Source of the DNA: Mycolicibacterium thermoresistibile
Lineage (GTDB): Bacteria; Actinomycetota; Actinomycetes; Mycobacteriales; Mycobacteriaceae
DNA length: 64,000 nucleotides
Reading direction: 5' to 3'
Assembly: GCF_900187065.1 (NCBI RefSeq)
Contig: NZ_LT906483.1
Coordinates: forward strand, 4,402,001-4,466,000
In this document: positions 54,760 through 63,714 of the stretch, one piece after another
How positions within the stretch are numbered: the stretch's first letter is position 1
How the letters are laid out: every line of letters starts with the position of its first letter
The notes under the pieces: generated by a model
What the model was told of the DNA's origin: nothing
Seen by the model: the letters and a program-made list of their open reading frames with translations, nothing else
Database searches by the model: none
Program-made: the position numbers and the translations under genes

Positions 54760-55968
54760 ATGGCACGCACGCAGCGGATCGCACTGACCGATCGCCCCGA
54801 CACCTACACCGTGCTGGGCGCCGATCACCTGCCCGTCGACCCGGCTGAGGAGTACCTGCAGTTCCTGCGCGACGACGCGGCCTCCCCGAACACGGTGAAG
54901 GCCTATGCCGCCGGGCTGGCGGCCTGGTGGACCCTGCTGGAGTACACCGGCACCGACTGGCGCGAGGTCAGCACCGCGATGTTCGGTCAGTTCCTGGCCT
55001 ATCTGCGCAGCGGGGATCTGCCCGGCACCGCCCGCATCGGCGCCCCGCCGACATGGTTGGGCCCGGCCAGCACCCAACTGCGGGCCGCAGCGGTTCTGGC
55101 CTGCTACCGCTACCACGCCGACGCCCACGGACTGCCCGTCCCGTATCGGCGGCTGTTCACCAGCCGCGGCAAACGCGGTCGCTCCCGCTACATTCCGATG
55201 CTGGCCGGGGTGGGCCCACCTCGAACCAAGGATCGTCCGGTCTACACGGTGCGCCGCGGTAACCTCGCGGCCACCCCGGTACTGCTGCCCAGCCAAGTCG
55301 CCGCCATCCTCGACGGGTGCGCCACCCAGAATGGGCATGTCTGGTCCGGACCCGCGTCCGGCCTGCGTGATCGGCTGCTGTTCGCCACGCTGGCCGAGAC
55401 CGGGATGCGGCTGGGCGAAGCACTGTCGTTGCGCCACCACGACTTTCACCTCGGCACCGGCGCCACCCCCTACATCGAGGTGGGCACCCGCCAGGACCAT
55501 CCACGCGGAGCCCGCGGCAAGACACTGCACGGGCGACGGATCTACATCGGCGACGACCTGGAAGCCCTGTATTCGTCCTATGTCTGGCATCTGGTCGACC
55601 ACGGCGCTGACCTTGCGATGCCGAACCTGGATACCCATTTCGTGTTCGTCAACCTCGTCGCCGGTGAACGGTTCGCCCCGATGCGAGCCGAAACCGTCTA
55701 CGCCAAAGTCGATTCCCTGACCCGACGGTCCAACGGTGTGCTGCCCGAAGACTGGACACCGCACTGGCTGCGTCACACCCATGCCACCGCGCTGCTGCTT
55801 TCCGGGGCACCGCCACACGTGGTGATGCGCCGACTCGGGCATGCCGACATCCAAACCACGCTGTCGACCTACGGCTGGGTCACCGAAGACGCCGAAATGC
55901 GCACCGTGGCCCAGTGGCGCAACTACGTGGCCGGATGGAAAGGCCTGCACCATGACGACACCCCCTGA
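54760..55968 (+). CDS. tnpA: TnpA-like tyrosine recombinase of the Tn554/RIT trio
   Basis: 402 residues from ATG 54760. SAM-like N-terminal domain (EEYLQFLRDDAASPNTVKAY) and catalytic domain with R217 (TGMRLGEAL), H335-x-x-R338 (HWLRHTHAT), H361 (LGHADI) and Y371 (LSTYGWV). First gene of three overlapping recombinase genes; overlaps tnpB by 17 bases. It acts with TnpB and TnpC in site-specific transposition. Confidence 0.93.
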   Translation: MARTQRIALTDRPDTYTVLGADHLPVDPAEEYLQFLRDDAASPNTVKAYAAGLAAWWTLLEYTGTDWREVSTAMFGQFLAYLRSGDLPGTARIGAPPTWLGPASTQLRAAAVLACYRYHADAHGLPVPYRRLFTSRGKRGRSRYIPMLAGVGPPRTKDRPVYTVRRGNLAATPVLLPSQVAAILDGCATQNGHVWSGPASGLRDRLLFATLAETGMRLGEALSLRHHDFHLGTGATPYIEVGTRQDHPRGARGKTLHGRRIYIGDDLEALYSSYVWHLVDHGADLAMPNLDTHFVFVNLVAGERFAPMRAETVYAKVDSLTRRSNGVLPEDWTPHWLRHTHATALLLSGAPPHVVMRRLGHADIQTTLSTYGWVTEDAEMRTVAQWRNYVAGWKGLHHDDTP

Positions 55969-58198
55969 GCCACCACGCCCAACCGCGAGCGATGCGGGGC
56001 CATTGGTGGCTGGGCTCGGCTCGTGGGAGGCCCAGTGGGCGCAGGTTCCCGCCGCGTGGCGCCGTCCCGTCTACCCGATCTATGCGGCCCCTTACGACGA
56101 AGTCTTCCTGCGCAACCAGTTCTATCTGCGCGCCAACCGCGCCACCGCCGCACACGATTTCACCCCGGCGGCCCCATCGCGGTTCGCCGAGGAGATCGCC
56201 TGGTGGGTGTGGTTGTGCTGGGATCAGCAGCTGCGCCGGATCGAGCCCTCCTTGCTGGCCTGGCTGGTGCGGACCCTGCCGGGCGCGGTCGCCGAACACA
56301 GCGCCCGCACGGGTCACCCACCGGTCAGCATCGCCGATCTGGATCCCACCGAGCTGATCCGCCAGGCCGCCCTGGCGTTCCAGCGACGCAACAACCGGCT
56401 ACCGTCAGCGGGGTCGCGGCGCAACATCCGCCATCTCATCGAGCATCTGCACCTGGCCGTAGCGGTGCGCTGCACCGACGCCCCGTGGTGGAGCCACGAC
56501 ATCTGGGATCTTCGCGCCGACCCCCGCATCCCGCAACGCCCGCACGAACCTCACCACGACCAAGCGGTGCGGCTGCGCGGCATCGAACCGGTGTGGCTGC
56601 GAGAAGGGCTGCGGTTCTGGCTGCGCAGCGCCCTGACTTATGACTTGCTCACCTGGTCTTCAGTCGTCTCGCGCGCACGCAACATCGGCTCGCAGCTGGG
56701 CCGCTTCGCGCGCGACCGGGGGTATTTGCACGACCCGCTGATCAGCACCGACCCCGACGAGCTGCGGGAAGCGTTTCTGGGCTACCTCGAGTACCTGCGA
56801 TCACCGCAGGCCGCAACACAATCCGAGCGGCTGACCCCCTACACCGTGGCCAGCTTGCAAAGCGAAACCCAGTCGTTCTACACGTTCATGCACGACCACG
56901 CCGCCGAGGCCGCTGCCGGCACCGGCAATCTCCGCTGGCGCGAGGCCACGCTGACCCACACTGCGTTGTGGTCACCGATCCACGCGCCCCGACGCCAGCG
57001 CAGCGAACGCGACCTGACCTGGTATTCCACCGCCGACCTGCAACGCATGCTCACCTACCTCGACGTGTTGGCCGCCGACCGCAAGCAGAAGGTCGTCATG
57101 ACCCGGCCCGACGGCACACTGACCGTCCTGCCCGGGCTCGGTGACCCCCAGGCCGCCCGCATCTGGCTGCTGCAAGCCCTGACCGGCCGGCGGGCCTCGG
57201 AAATCCTGATGCTCGACTACGACCCGCTCGAAGCCATCCCCGGCCGCGACCGCCCCACCGACGCCGCCGAACCTGACAGCGGGGCGTTCGTCGCGCGGCT
57301 GCGGTATCAACAAACCAAAGTCGACGGCGTCATACCGACCATCCTGGTCGAGCAGGCCATCGTCGACATCATCACCGAGCAACAGGCCTGGCTGAAATCC
57401 AAATACCCTGCGCTGCAACCGAAATACTTGTTCCTCGGCATCAAGAATCAGCACCGCGGGCAACGGCCACGGTCCTACACCACCTACCGGGCGATGCTCG
57501 ACAAGCTCGACCAATGCCACGACCTCACCGATAGCGCCGGGCGCCCGCTGAGATTCACCCAAACACACCGGCTGCGCCACACCCGGGCCACCGAACTGCT
57601 CAACGACGGTGTGCCGTTTCACGTCGTGCAGCGTTACCTCGGCCACAAGAGCCCTGAAATGACCGCCCGGTATGCCGCCACCCTGGCGGCCACCGCTGAG
57701 GCGGAATTCCTCAAACACAAGAAGATTGGGGCACACGGCGCCGACATCGACATCACCCCACACGACATCTATGAAATGACCCAACTCGCGAAGCGCACCG
57801 ACCGTGTGCTGCCCAACGGGGTCTGCTTGCTGCCGCCGCTGAAATCCTGCGACAAGGGCAACGCCTGTCTATCCTGCGGGCACTTCGCTACCGACGCCAC
57901 CCACCTGGCCGAACTGCGGCAGCAGCTCGCCTCCACTCAAACCCTCATCGCGCAGCGTCAAGACCAATACCGGCAACGCTCCGGTCGCGAACTCGGCGAG
58001 GACAACATCTGGATCATCGAACGCCGCCGCGAAATCGCCTCCCTCCAGGCGATCATCGACCGGCTCACCACAGAGGAAGCCGGTTCGGTGGCCGGCGCCG
58101 GCGCCGCCAAGCGACTGCCGCTGCTGCAGATCCAAACCCGCGGCGCGCACCAATCCGCACTCGACAAAGCCCGCCGCCGCCGCACCGGAGAACCGTGA
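55952..58198 (+). CDS. tnpB: TnpB-like tyrosine recombinase of the Tn554/RIT trio
   Basis: 748 residues from ATG 55952. The long N-terminal part is Trp/Arg-rich. The catalytic domain has R414 (TGRRASEIL), H539-x-x-R542 (HRLRHTRAT), H565 (YLGHKS) and Y574 (TARYAAT). A C-terminal Cys cluster (CLLPPLKSCDKGNACLSCGHF) is typical of this family. The last 100 residues are coiled-coil-like. Coupled to tnpA and tnpC. Confidence 0.93.
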   Translation: MTTPPEPPRPTASDAGPLVAGLGSWEAQWAQVPAAWRRPVYPIYAAPYDEVFLRNQFYLRANRATAAHDFTPAAPSRFAEEIAWWVWLCWDQQLRRIEPSLLAWLVRTLPGAVAEHSARTGHPPVSIADLDPTELIRQAALAFQRRNNRLPSAGSRRNIRHLIEHLHLAVAVRCTDAPWWSHDIWDLRADPRIPQRPHEPHHDQAVRLRGIEPVWLREGLRFWLRSALTYDLLTWSSVVSRARNIGSQLGRFARDRGYLHDPLISTDPDELREAFLGYLEYLRSPQAATQSERLTPYTVASLQSETQSFYTFMHDHAAEAAAGTGNLRWREATLTHTALWSPIHAPRRQRSERDLTWYSTADLQRMLTYLDVLAADRKQKVVMTRPDGTLTVLPGLGDPQAARIWLLQALTGRRASEILMLDYDPLEAIPGRDRPTDAAEPDSGAFVARLRYQQTKVDGVIPTILVEQAIVDIITEQQAWLKSKYPALQPKYLFLGIKNQHRGQRPRSYTTYRAMLDKLDQCHDLTDSAGRPLRFTQTHRLRHTRATELLNDGVPFHVVQRYLGHKSPEMTARYAATLAATAEAEFLKHKKIGAHGADIDITPHDIYEMTQLAKRTDRVLPNGVCLLPPLKSCDKGNACLSCGHFATDATHLAELRQQLASTQTLIAQRQDQYRQRSGRELGEDNIWIIERRREIASLQAIIDRLTTEEAGSVAGAGAAKRLPLLQIQTRGAHQSALDKARRRRTGEP

Positions 58199-58632
58199 CC
58201 CCACCGCGATCGACCGAAGGCCTGCTGGACAGCACCAAACGGCGCAAGGCTGCGACCCGCGTCAAGGTCCGAAAAGCGCTGCGCGAGATGAAGAAAAAAG
58301 GGCGCACCATCAACATCAACGCTGTCGCCAACTACGCCAAGGTCGCGCGCAAGACCATCTACAACCACCCAGACTTGCGCGACGAGATCCGCGCGGCAGC
58401 CACTGCGCCGAGGCCACGGCCGACCACCCCACCCGGCGACGAGGCCAACGGCGAGACCAGCATCACCGCCGCACTGCGCGACCAACTCCGCAGCCAGAAA
58501 ACCCGCTACGAAACCGACATCGCCACACTCAAATCCCAGGTCAAGCAACTGCAACAAGAATTGGCCACCGCACACGGAGAACTGCACCGACTCCGCAATG
58601 CCGGCGGCCGTCCACAACGAGGAACGTCATGA
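58195..58632 (+). CDS. tnpC: TnpC/DUF6262-like accessory protein
   Basis: 145 residues from a GTG overlapping the tnpB stop. Basic N-terminus with an HTH-like part (RKALREMKKKGRTININAVANYAKVARKTIY) and a C-terminal coiled coil (LRSQKTRYETDIATLKSQVK). TnpC of Tn554 influences orientation and efficiency of insertion. It overlaps the next gene start by 4 bases. Confidence 0.85.
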   Translation: MTPPRSTEGLLDSTKRRKAATRVKVRKALREMKKKGRTININAVANYAKVARKTIYNHPDLRDEIRAAATAPRPRPTTPPGDEANGETSITAALRDQLRSQKTRYETDIATLKSQVKQLQQELATAHGELHRLRNAGGRPQRGTS

Positions 58633-59651
58633 AGTTCAAACGGCGAAACGCCGCCGACCTCGCCGACTTGATCTGCGGAAACGTCGGCTCCGACGATCCA
58701 GGCTTCGGCGAGAAGCCCAAGTACTTCCCCTACCGGTCAAGCAGCTACATCACCGAGTTCTTCGCCGACCTCGACACCGACTGGGTGCATGGCGGCTCGA
58801 CTCGACAGTGGTGGGTCGCCGACGTCATCGAATCCATCCTTAACGAACCCCACGACGGGCCACACCAACCTCCGCAGACCTTCTGCCGTCTCATCGACCA
58901 ACTGATGGACCCGCGCGAGGCGCTCAACGAAGGCGCCGACCGTCCCCGCGCACTGGCGCAACTCAACGACGTGCTCACCCGAGAAGGATTCGAAGCGTTC
59001 TACGCCGAAGACCGTCACTGCTATCTACGCCACCTCGGCAGCGACACCGTCACCATGCTGCAAGCCAATCCCCACCGACCACTCACCCCCGCCGAAAACC
59101 AAAGGCGCACCGACTTATCCGCATACCTCGACACCTGCAGCGAAGATGCCCTCATCGAACACGTCCTCCTGCCACTCTTCCGGCAACTCGGCTTTCACCG
59201 CATCACCGCCGCAGGCCACAAAGACAAGGCACTCGAGTACGGCAAGGACATCTGGATGCGCTACACCCTGCCCACCCAGCACCCCCTCTACTTCGGAATT
59301 CAAGTCAAGAAGGGCAAACTCGACGCCTCCGGAGTCACCAAGACCGGCAACGCCAATATCGCCGAAATTCACAACCAGGCACTGATGATGCTGGCCCACG
59401 AGATCTTCGACCCTGAACACAACAAACGGGTTCTCGTCGACCACGCCTTCATCGTCGCGGGCGGCGAAATCACCAAAGCGGCACGCAACTGGATCGGTAA
59501 CGCCCTCGACGCCTCCAAACGGAGCCAAATCATGTTCATCGACCGCAACGACATCTTGAACCTTTATGTCGTGACAAACCTCCCGCTACCCGACGCTGCC
59601 GTGGCGCCCTCCGGTCCGTGGACCACAGATACCGACGAACCGCCCTTCTAG
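58629..59651 (+). CDS. PD-(D/E)xK nuclease-like protein, candidate defence cargo
   Basis: 340 residues. The N-terminal 110 residues (YRSSSYITEFFADLDTDWVHGGSTRQWW) resemble AbiJ N-terminal-type domains in layout only. The C-terminal part contains a nuclease-like core: EHVLLPLFRQLGFHRI, EYGKDIWMRY (D207) and FGIQVKKGK (Q225, K227), spaced as in Mrr-like PD-(D/E)xK enzymes, then strands and helices to the end. Translation is coupled to tnpC by an overlap, so it is tied to the recombinase operon. Confidence 0.65.
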   Translation: MKFKRRNAADLADLICGNVGSDDPGFGEKPKYFPYRSSSYITEFFADLDTDWVHGGSTRQWWVADVIESILNEPHDGPHQPPQTFCRLIDQLMDPREALNEGADRPRALAQLNDVLTREGFEAFYAEDRHCYLRHLGSDTVTMLQANPHRPLTPAENQRRTDLSAYLDTCSEDALIEHVLLPLFRQLGFHRITAAGHKDKALEYGKDIWMRYTLPTQHPLYFGIQVKKGKLDASGVTKTGNANIAEIHNQALMMLAHEIFDPEHNKRVLVDHAFIVAGGEITKAARNWIGNALDASKRSQIMFIDRNDILNLYVVTNLPLPDAAVAPSGPWTTDTDEPPF

Positions 59652-59771
59652 GCGAACAGCCAACGCAGCGTCAAGGAGCTACTCGCCACCCCGGCGGCCC
59701 TCGGAGACTACTCACCGTCAATGCGCATGCGATACAGCAAGCCGCGACAGGTAACCACGAAGGGAACACCG

Positions 59772-59861
59772 TTACAGATAAGACTGACACCGACGAGATG
59801 CTCGGCATTCCAAATCCACGTGGGTACCTGTCTTACACATCCCAATCGACGTTACAGATAA
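59772..59861 (+). repeat. Right terminal inverted repeat with subterminal direct copy
   Basis: TTACAGATAA occurs at 59772-59781 and again at the terminus 59852-59861, exactly 80 bases apart, in the 210-base non-coding right end. CGTTACAGATAA-type copies of the end could be extra recombinase binding sites. Confidence 0.8.
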
Positions 59862-60860
59862 CACCGCCGCGGCGAGTTGGCTGTGTAGCGCCGCGCGGTC
59901 CAGACCGCCGAGCGCGGCCAGTGCCTCCAACCGGGCGGGCACGTCGGCCGGACTGTTGGCGTGGACGGTGCCGGCGCCGCCGTCGTGGCCGGTGTTCAGC
60001 GCGGCCAGCAGATCGACCACCTCGGCGCCGCGCACCTCCCCGACCACCAGCCGGTCCGGGCGCATCCGCAGCGCCTGGCGCACCAGGTCACGCATGGTCA
60101 CCTCGCCGACGCCCTCGACATTGGCGGCGCGGGCGACGAGTTTCACCAGATGTGGATGACGCGGCGCCAGTTCCGGTGCGTCCTCGACGCAGACGATCCG
60201 CTCGGCGTCCGAGATCGCGCCCAGCAGCGCCGACAACAGGGTCGTCTTTCCGGCGCCGGTACCACCGGAGACGAGGAACGCCAACCGCGCCCGCAGCACA
60301 CCGGCGAGCAGGTCCGCCGCCGGCGGAGCGATCGTTCCGGCCCGGATCAGCGCTCCCAGATCCTGCGTGGCGGGCCGCAGCACCCGCAGCGACAGCACCG
60401 TCCCGGCGGCGGCGATCGGCGGGAGCACCGCATGGAGCCGCACCGTGAACATTCCCTCACCCAGCCCGGTCAGCTGTCCGTCCACCCAGGGCTGGGCCTC
60501 GTCCAGCCGCCGGCCGGCCGCCACCGCCAGGCGCTGCGCCAACCGGCGCACCGCCTGCTCGTCGGGGAACCGCACCGCAGTGCGCCGCAACCCGCCGCCG
60601 TCGTCGACCCACACCGCGTCCGGGCCGGTCACCAACACATCGGTGACCCCGTCGGCGCGCAGCAGCGGTTCGAGCACCCCGGCGCCGATCAGTTCGGTCT
60701 GCAGTTCCCGAAGGGTCGCCAGCACCTCGGTGTCACCGACCACACCGCCGGACTCGGCGCGGATCGCCGCTGCGACGACATCGGGCCGCAGTGACGCCCC
60801 CGCGGTCAGCGGCCCGGCGGCCAGACGTGCCCGGACCCGGTCGATCAGTGACGACGTCAT
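59862..60860 (-). pseudogene. tadA: tadA 5' part (TadA/CpaF ATPase), interrupted by the transposon
   Basis: 333 codons from ATG 60860 up to the insertion. It has the Walker A SGGTGAGKTTLL, ASP-box-like VEDAPEL, Walker B DRLVVGEVRG and the HANSPAD motif, so nearly all the ATPase is intact. The last 59 residues are at 47486-47665. The chimeric frame now runs into the element for 27 more codons (stop at 59772). It may still make a truncated ATPase. Assembly of Flp pili is likely impaired. Confidence 0.92.
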
Positions 60861-61921
60861 GCGGCATCCACCACCGGGTGCTGCTGCACCACCGCCAGCA
60901 CCCGCCGCGCCGCACCGGCCAGTGGCGAGCGAGCGCGCAACCGCAAACCCCCCAGCTCCAGCGTTTCGGCCAGCCGCGGCTGCGGACGCATCCACGCCAC
61001 CAGCGGCACCTCGACGATGCGGGCCACGTCCCGCGGGCTCAACCCGCCCGGCGCCGGCCCCCGGACCACCAGCGCCACGTTCGGGTTGACACCGCCCACC
61101 CAGCGAGCGGTGACCGCCGCGGCCGCACAGGACCGGACATCGGCGACGGTCACCAGGATCGCCAGATCAGCTGTGTGCAAGGCGGTTTCCACCACCCCAC
61201 CGGGGTGGCGCGGCACGTCGCAGATCACCGTGACACCCGCCCGGCTGCCGGCGTCGATCACCGCGGACAACGCCTCGGAGGTGATGTCGGCACCACCCCG
61301 CCCGGCCGACAGCACGCTGACGTCGCCGCACCGGGGCAGCGCATCACGCAGCGCCGGATAGGCCAGCCGACCGGTCTGCACGGACAGATCCGGCCACCGC
61401 AACCCGGGTGCGCACTCTCCGCCCAGCGCAAGGTCCAGCCCGCCGCTGCACGGGTCGACGTCGACCAGCAGCGTCTCCCCGGCGCTCTTCGCGAGCGCGG
61501 CCGCGAACAGCGAGGCACCGGCGCCACCGCGCCCGCCGATCACCGCCACCACCGGCCCACGCCGGCGGTGCGCCCGTGCCGATTCGGCGGCGTCGGCGAG
61601 GACGGTGACGAGGTCGCTGTCCTGCCCGGGCAGGGTGAGCAGCTGCTGGGCGCCCACCGCGATGGCTGCCCGCCAGTCGGCGGGGCAGGGTTCGGTCCGG
61701 CCGACGAGCACCACGTGACGCCGACGCGGCAGCGCGCGTTCGGCACAGCGGCCGGCGGCGGCGGCGTCGAGGAGCACCGCCGCCGCGCCGGCCCACGCCT
61801 TGCGGCTCGACACGTCCGGGCTGTGCACGATCGGCACACCCGCGGCAGCGGCGGCCCGGTCGGCATCGTCACGCAGCGCCGGCTCGCCGACCACGGCCAG
61901 CACCGCGGGGGTTGTGGTCAC
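60857..61921 (-). CDS. ssd: Ssd/CpaE-like septum-site-determining protein
   Basis: 354 residues from GTG 61921. N-terminal receiver-like domain (TTPAVLAVVGEPALRDDADRAA), then a ParA/MinD-type fold: VVAVIGGRGGAGASLFAAAL (deviant P-loop), ETLLVDVDPCSGGLDLALGG, VTVICDVPRHPGG. Ssd (Rv3660c) influences septum formation and CpaE-type proteins help localise tad machinery. Overlaps the tadA start by 4 bases. The longer frame upstream runs through the 6C RNA and is rejected. Confidence 0.9.
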   Translation of the reverse strand: MTTTPAVLAVVGEPALRDDADRAAAAAGVPIVHSPDVSSRKAWAGAAAVLLDAAAAGRCAERALPRRRHVVLVGRTEPCPADWRAAIAVGAQQLLTLPGQDSDLVTVLADAAESARAHRRRGPVVAVIGGRGGAGASLFAAALAKSAGETLLVDVDPCSGGLDLALGGECAPGLRWPDLSVQTGRLAYPALRDALPRCGDVSVLSAGRGGADITSEALSAVIDAGSRAGVTVICDVPRHPGGVVETALHTADLAILVTVADVRSCAAAAVTARWVGGVNPNVALVVRGPAPGGLSPRDVARIVEVPLVAWMRPQPRLAETLELGGLRLRARSPLAGAARRVLAVVQQHPVVDAA

Positions 61922-62095
61922 GAATCCACCCTGTGGCGGCGCGGGAGGCCGCGCCAGGGTCGCCACCGAGATTGGGGATCGAATCGGGATTGTGGACCAA
62001 CCGCCCACCGCCCGAGGCCGCCACGCGAACGCAGTGAGAACGGCATTCCGCAACGACGAGTAGCTTTGCCGATTTCGACGAAACGGGAAGTGCGG

Positions 62096-62192
62096 AAAAA
62101 GAGACGACCCCCGCCAGGGGGGGAGGAGGCGGAGGTCGTCGTGTATCAGTCCCGGGGGGTCGGACTGATGCACACCCGGCATAACCCGGGTA
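62096..62192 (-). ncRNA. 6C small RNA (B11 homologue)
   Basis: Two stem-loops on the minus strand: 62145-62152 with 62162-62169 (loop with CCCCCC), and 62103-62115 with 62128-62140 (loop with CCCCCCC). A T-run (62096-62100) follows, forming a terminator. A TATAGT -10 element lies at 62199-62204. Two hairpins with C-rich loops define the actinobacterial 6C RNA, and the position between ssd and the HAD gene is that of B11 in M. tuberculosis. About 97 nt. Confidence 0.85.
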
Positions 62193-62352
62193 ATGCTCAC
62201 TATACACACGACCCTGGCCCGCGGCGCAAGCCCCGAATCGCGACACGCCCGACACCGACCGGGAAAAAGTTGCGTTCGCGGACACCTGTCGTGAACTGCC
62301 AGTTTGTACAGATCTGAAGGAAGTGTCACCCAGTGATGCTTATGGTGGACAC

Positions 62353-63210
62353 GTGACCGATTCCGAGCAGCCCGAAACCATCGACGGCGCGCCGCGGGCA
62401 GAGGTGGCAAACGACCGACCGGTCCGCACCGCGGCGTTCTTCGATCTCGACAAGACCGTGATCGCCAAGTCGAGCACGCTCGCTTTCAGCAAACCTTTTT
62501 TCGAGCAGGGGCTGATCAATCGGCGGGCGGTGCTCAAGTCCACCTACGCGCAGTTCCTGTTCATGATGTCGGGGGCCGACCACGATCAGATGGACCGGAT
62601 GCGCAGCTACCTGACCAACATGGTGGCCGGTTGGGATGTCGATCAGGTCAAGTCGATCGTCGCCGAGACCCTGCACGACATCGTCGACCCGCTGGTGTTC
62701 GCCGAGGCCGCCGAACTGATCGCCGACCACAAGCTGTGCGGCCGCGACGTCGTGGTGGTGTCCGCCTCGGGTGAGGAGATCGTGGCGCCGATCGCGCGGG
62801 CGCTGGGCGCCACCCACGCGATGGCCACCCGGATGGTGGTCGAGGACGGCAAGTACACCGGGGAGATCGCGTTCTACTGCTACGGCGAGAACAAGGCCGA
62901 GGCGATCCGCCAGCTCGCCGCCCGGGAGGGGTACGCACTCGAGCACTGCTACGCCTACTCCGATTCGATCACCGATCTGCCGATGCTCGAGGCCGTCGGA
63001 CATCCCACCGTGGTGAACCCGGACCGGGCACTGCGCAAGGAGGCAGCCGCCCGCAACTGGCCGGTGCTGACGTTCACCCGCCCGGTGTCGCTGCGGGACC
63101 GCATCCCCGCCCCGTCCGGCGCCGCGGTGGCAACCACCGCCGCTGTCGGCATGAGCGCACTCGCGGCGGGCGCGCTGACGTATTCGTTGTTGCGGCGCTT
63201 CGCATTCTGA
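62353..63210 (+). CDS. HAD-IB-family phosphatase (Rv3661-like)
   Basis: 285 residues from GTG 62353. Motif I AAFFDLDKTVIAKSS, motif II VVVSASGEEIVAPI, motif III/IV YAYSDSITDLPMLEAVGHP. The length and a C-terminal hydrophobic helix (AAVGMSALAAGALTYSLL) fit SerB-like HAD-IB proteins of mycobacteria. It may dephosphorylate a small metabolite such as phosphoserine, though this is not shown. An ATG/GTG in the same frame lies further upstream. Confidence 0.9.
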   Translation: MTDSEQPETIDGAPRAEVANDRPVRTAAFFDLDKTVIAKSSTLAFSKPFFEQGLINRRAVLKSTYAQFLFMMSGADHDQMDRMRSYLTNMVAGWDVDQVKSIVAETLHDIVDPLVFAEAAELIADHKLCGRDVVVVSASGEEIVAPIARALGATHAMATRMVVEDGKYTGEIAFYCYGENKAEAIRQLAAREGYALEHCYAYSDSITDLPMLEAVGHPTVVNPDRALRKEAAARNWPVLTFTRPVSLRDRIPAPSGAAVATTAAVGMSALAAGALTYSLLRRFAF

Positions 63211-63284
63211 GTTCGGCCGCCGCCACGGCGGGCCGCCCGGCCGCATCCGCTCCCCGAGACCTTGATGTGACGGCGATCACGTAG

Positions 63285-63600
63285 TACAAAGGAAGCACGG
63301 CGGCCCGGTGAGGCCAAGGTCGAGCCGGAAGAGAAGGCCCGACCCCCCGAACCGGGCTACCCAGCACGGGTCCCGGTACCCACGCGTAGCACGTGCCGCT
63401 ATGAAGGCAGAAGTGTTGCGGGCCTGCGTAATTGCGGTAAGCGGGCGACGAGTCGGCCCTTTGGGTTGGGGCCGCAGACGCAGCGCATCGCGAGGACGCC
63501 GAGGCCAACCCACGCAACCCACCTGAGCACGCCTGGTAACCGGCGCCCCGTGCTAGCGGGCGGCGAATCGAGCCAGTTTCGAAGCGCCGCCCGCTTCGTG
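63285..63600 (+). ncRNA. Ms1 / MTS2823 small RNA
   Basis: The 478-base gap between the HAD gene and the leftward gene at 63689 has no credible coding frame but is richly structured. It ends with a perfect 10-bp stem (63556-63565 with 63585-63594) followed by TTCGTGT, a terminator. The locus is that of MTS2823/Ms1, an abundant about 300-nt RNA that binds RNA polymerase core in stationary phase. The 5' end near 63285 is estimated from the TAGTAC-like element before it. Confidence 0.78.
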
Positions 63601-63618
63601 TGCGGACCCTCTTCCCGA

Positions 63619-63714
63619 CCCCGCCTCATTCGCCTCCGCCTGCGCTTCGGCCCCGCCTCATTCGCCTCCGCCTGCGCTTCGGCCCCGCCTAATTCGCCTC
63701 CGCCTGCGCTTCGG
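63619..63714 (+). repeat. 32-bp tandem repeat, three units
   Basis: Units at 63619-63650, 63651-63682 and 63683-63714 are identical except for one base (C to A at 63691), which creates the TAG stop of the leftward gene. The third unit encodes the C-terminus EAQAEAN. The other two lie downstream as non-coding copies, so the gene tail was duplicated. Confidence 0.9.

Larger units (their letters stand above)
47666..59861. mobile_element. Tn554/RIT-type transposon with regulator, MmpL and nuclease cargo, inserted in tadA
   Basis: 12,196 bp. The left end is AAATGG followed by TTATCTGTAA (47672-47681); the right end is TTACAGATAA (59852-59861), directly joined to tadA. The outer host bases on each side (GACCTG and CACCGC) are consecutive in an intact tadA. 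A 6-base non-host spacer at one end and no target duplication fit conservative recombination by a tyrosine recombinase trio as in Tn554. The trio is encoded at 54760-58632. The left 470 bases hold only the end sequence, an operator and short open frames. Confidence 0.9.

Noticed and set aside
61922..62410. Extended N-terminus of Ssd
   Set aside because: It would be translated from the 6C RNA and its promoter region and lacks conserved sequence; GTG 61921 gives the usual family length.
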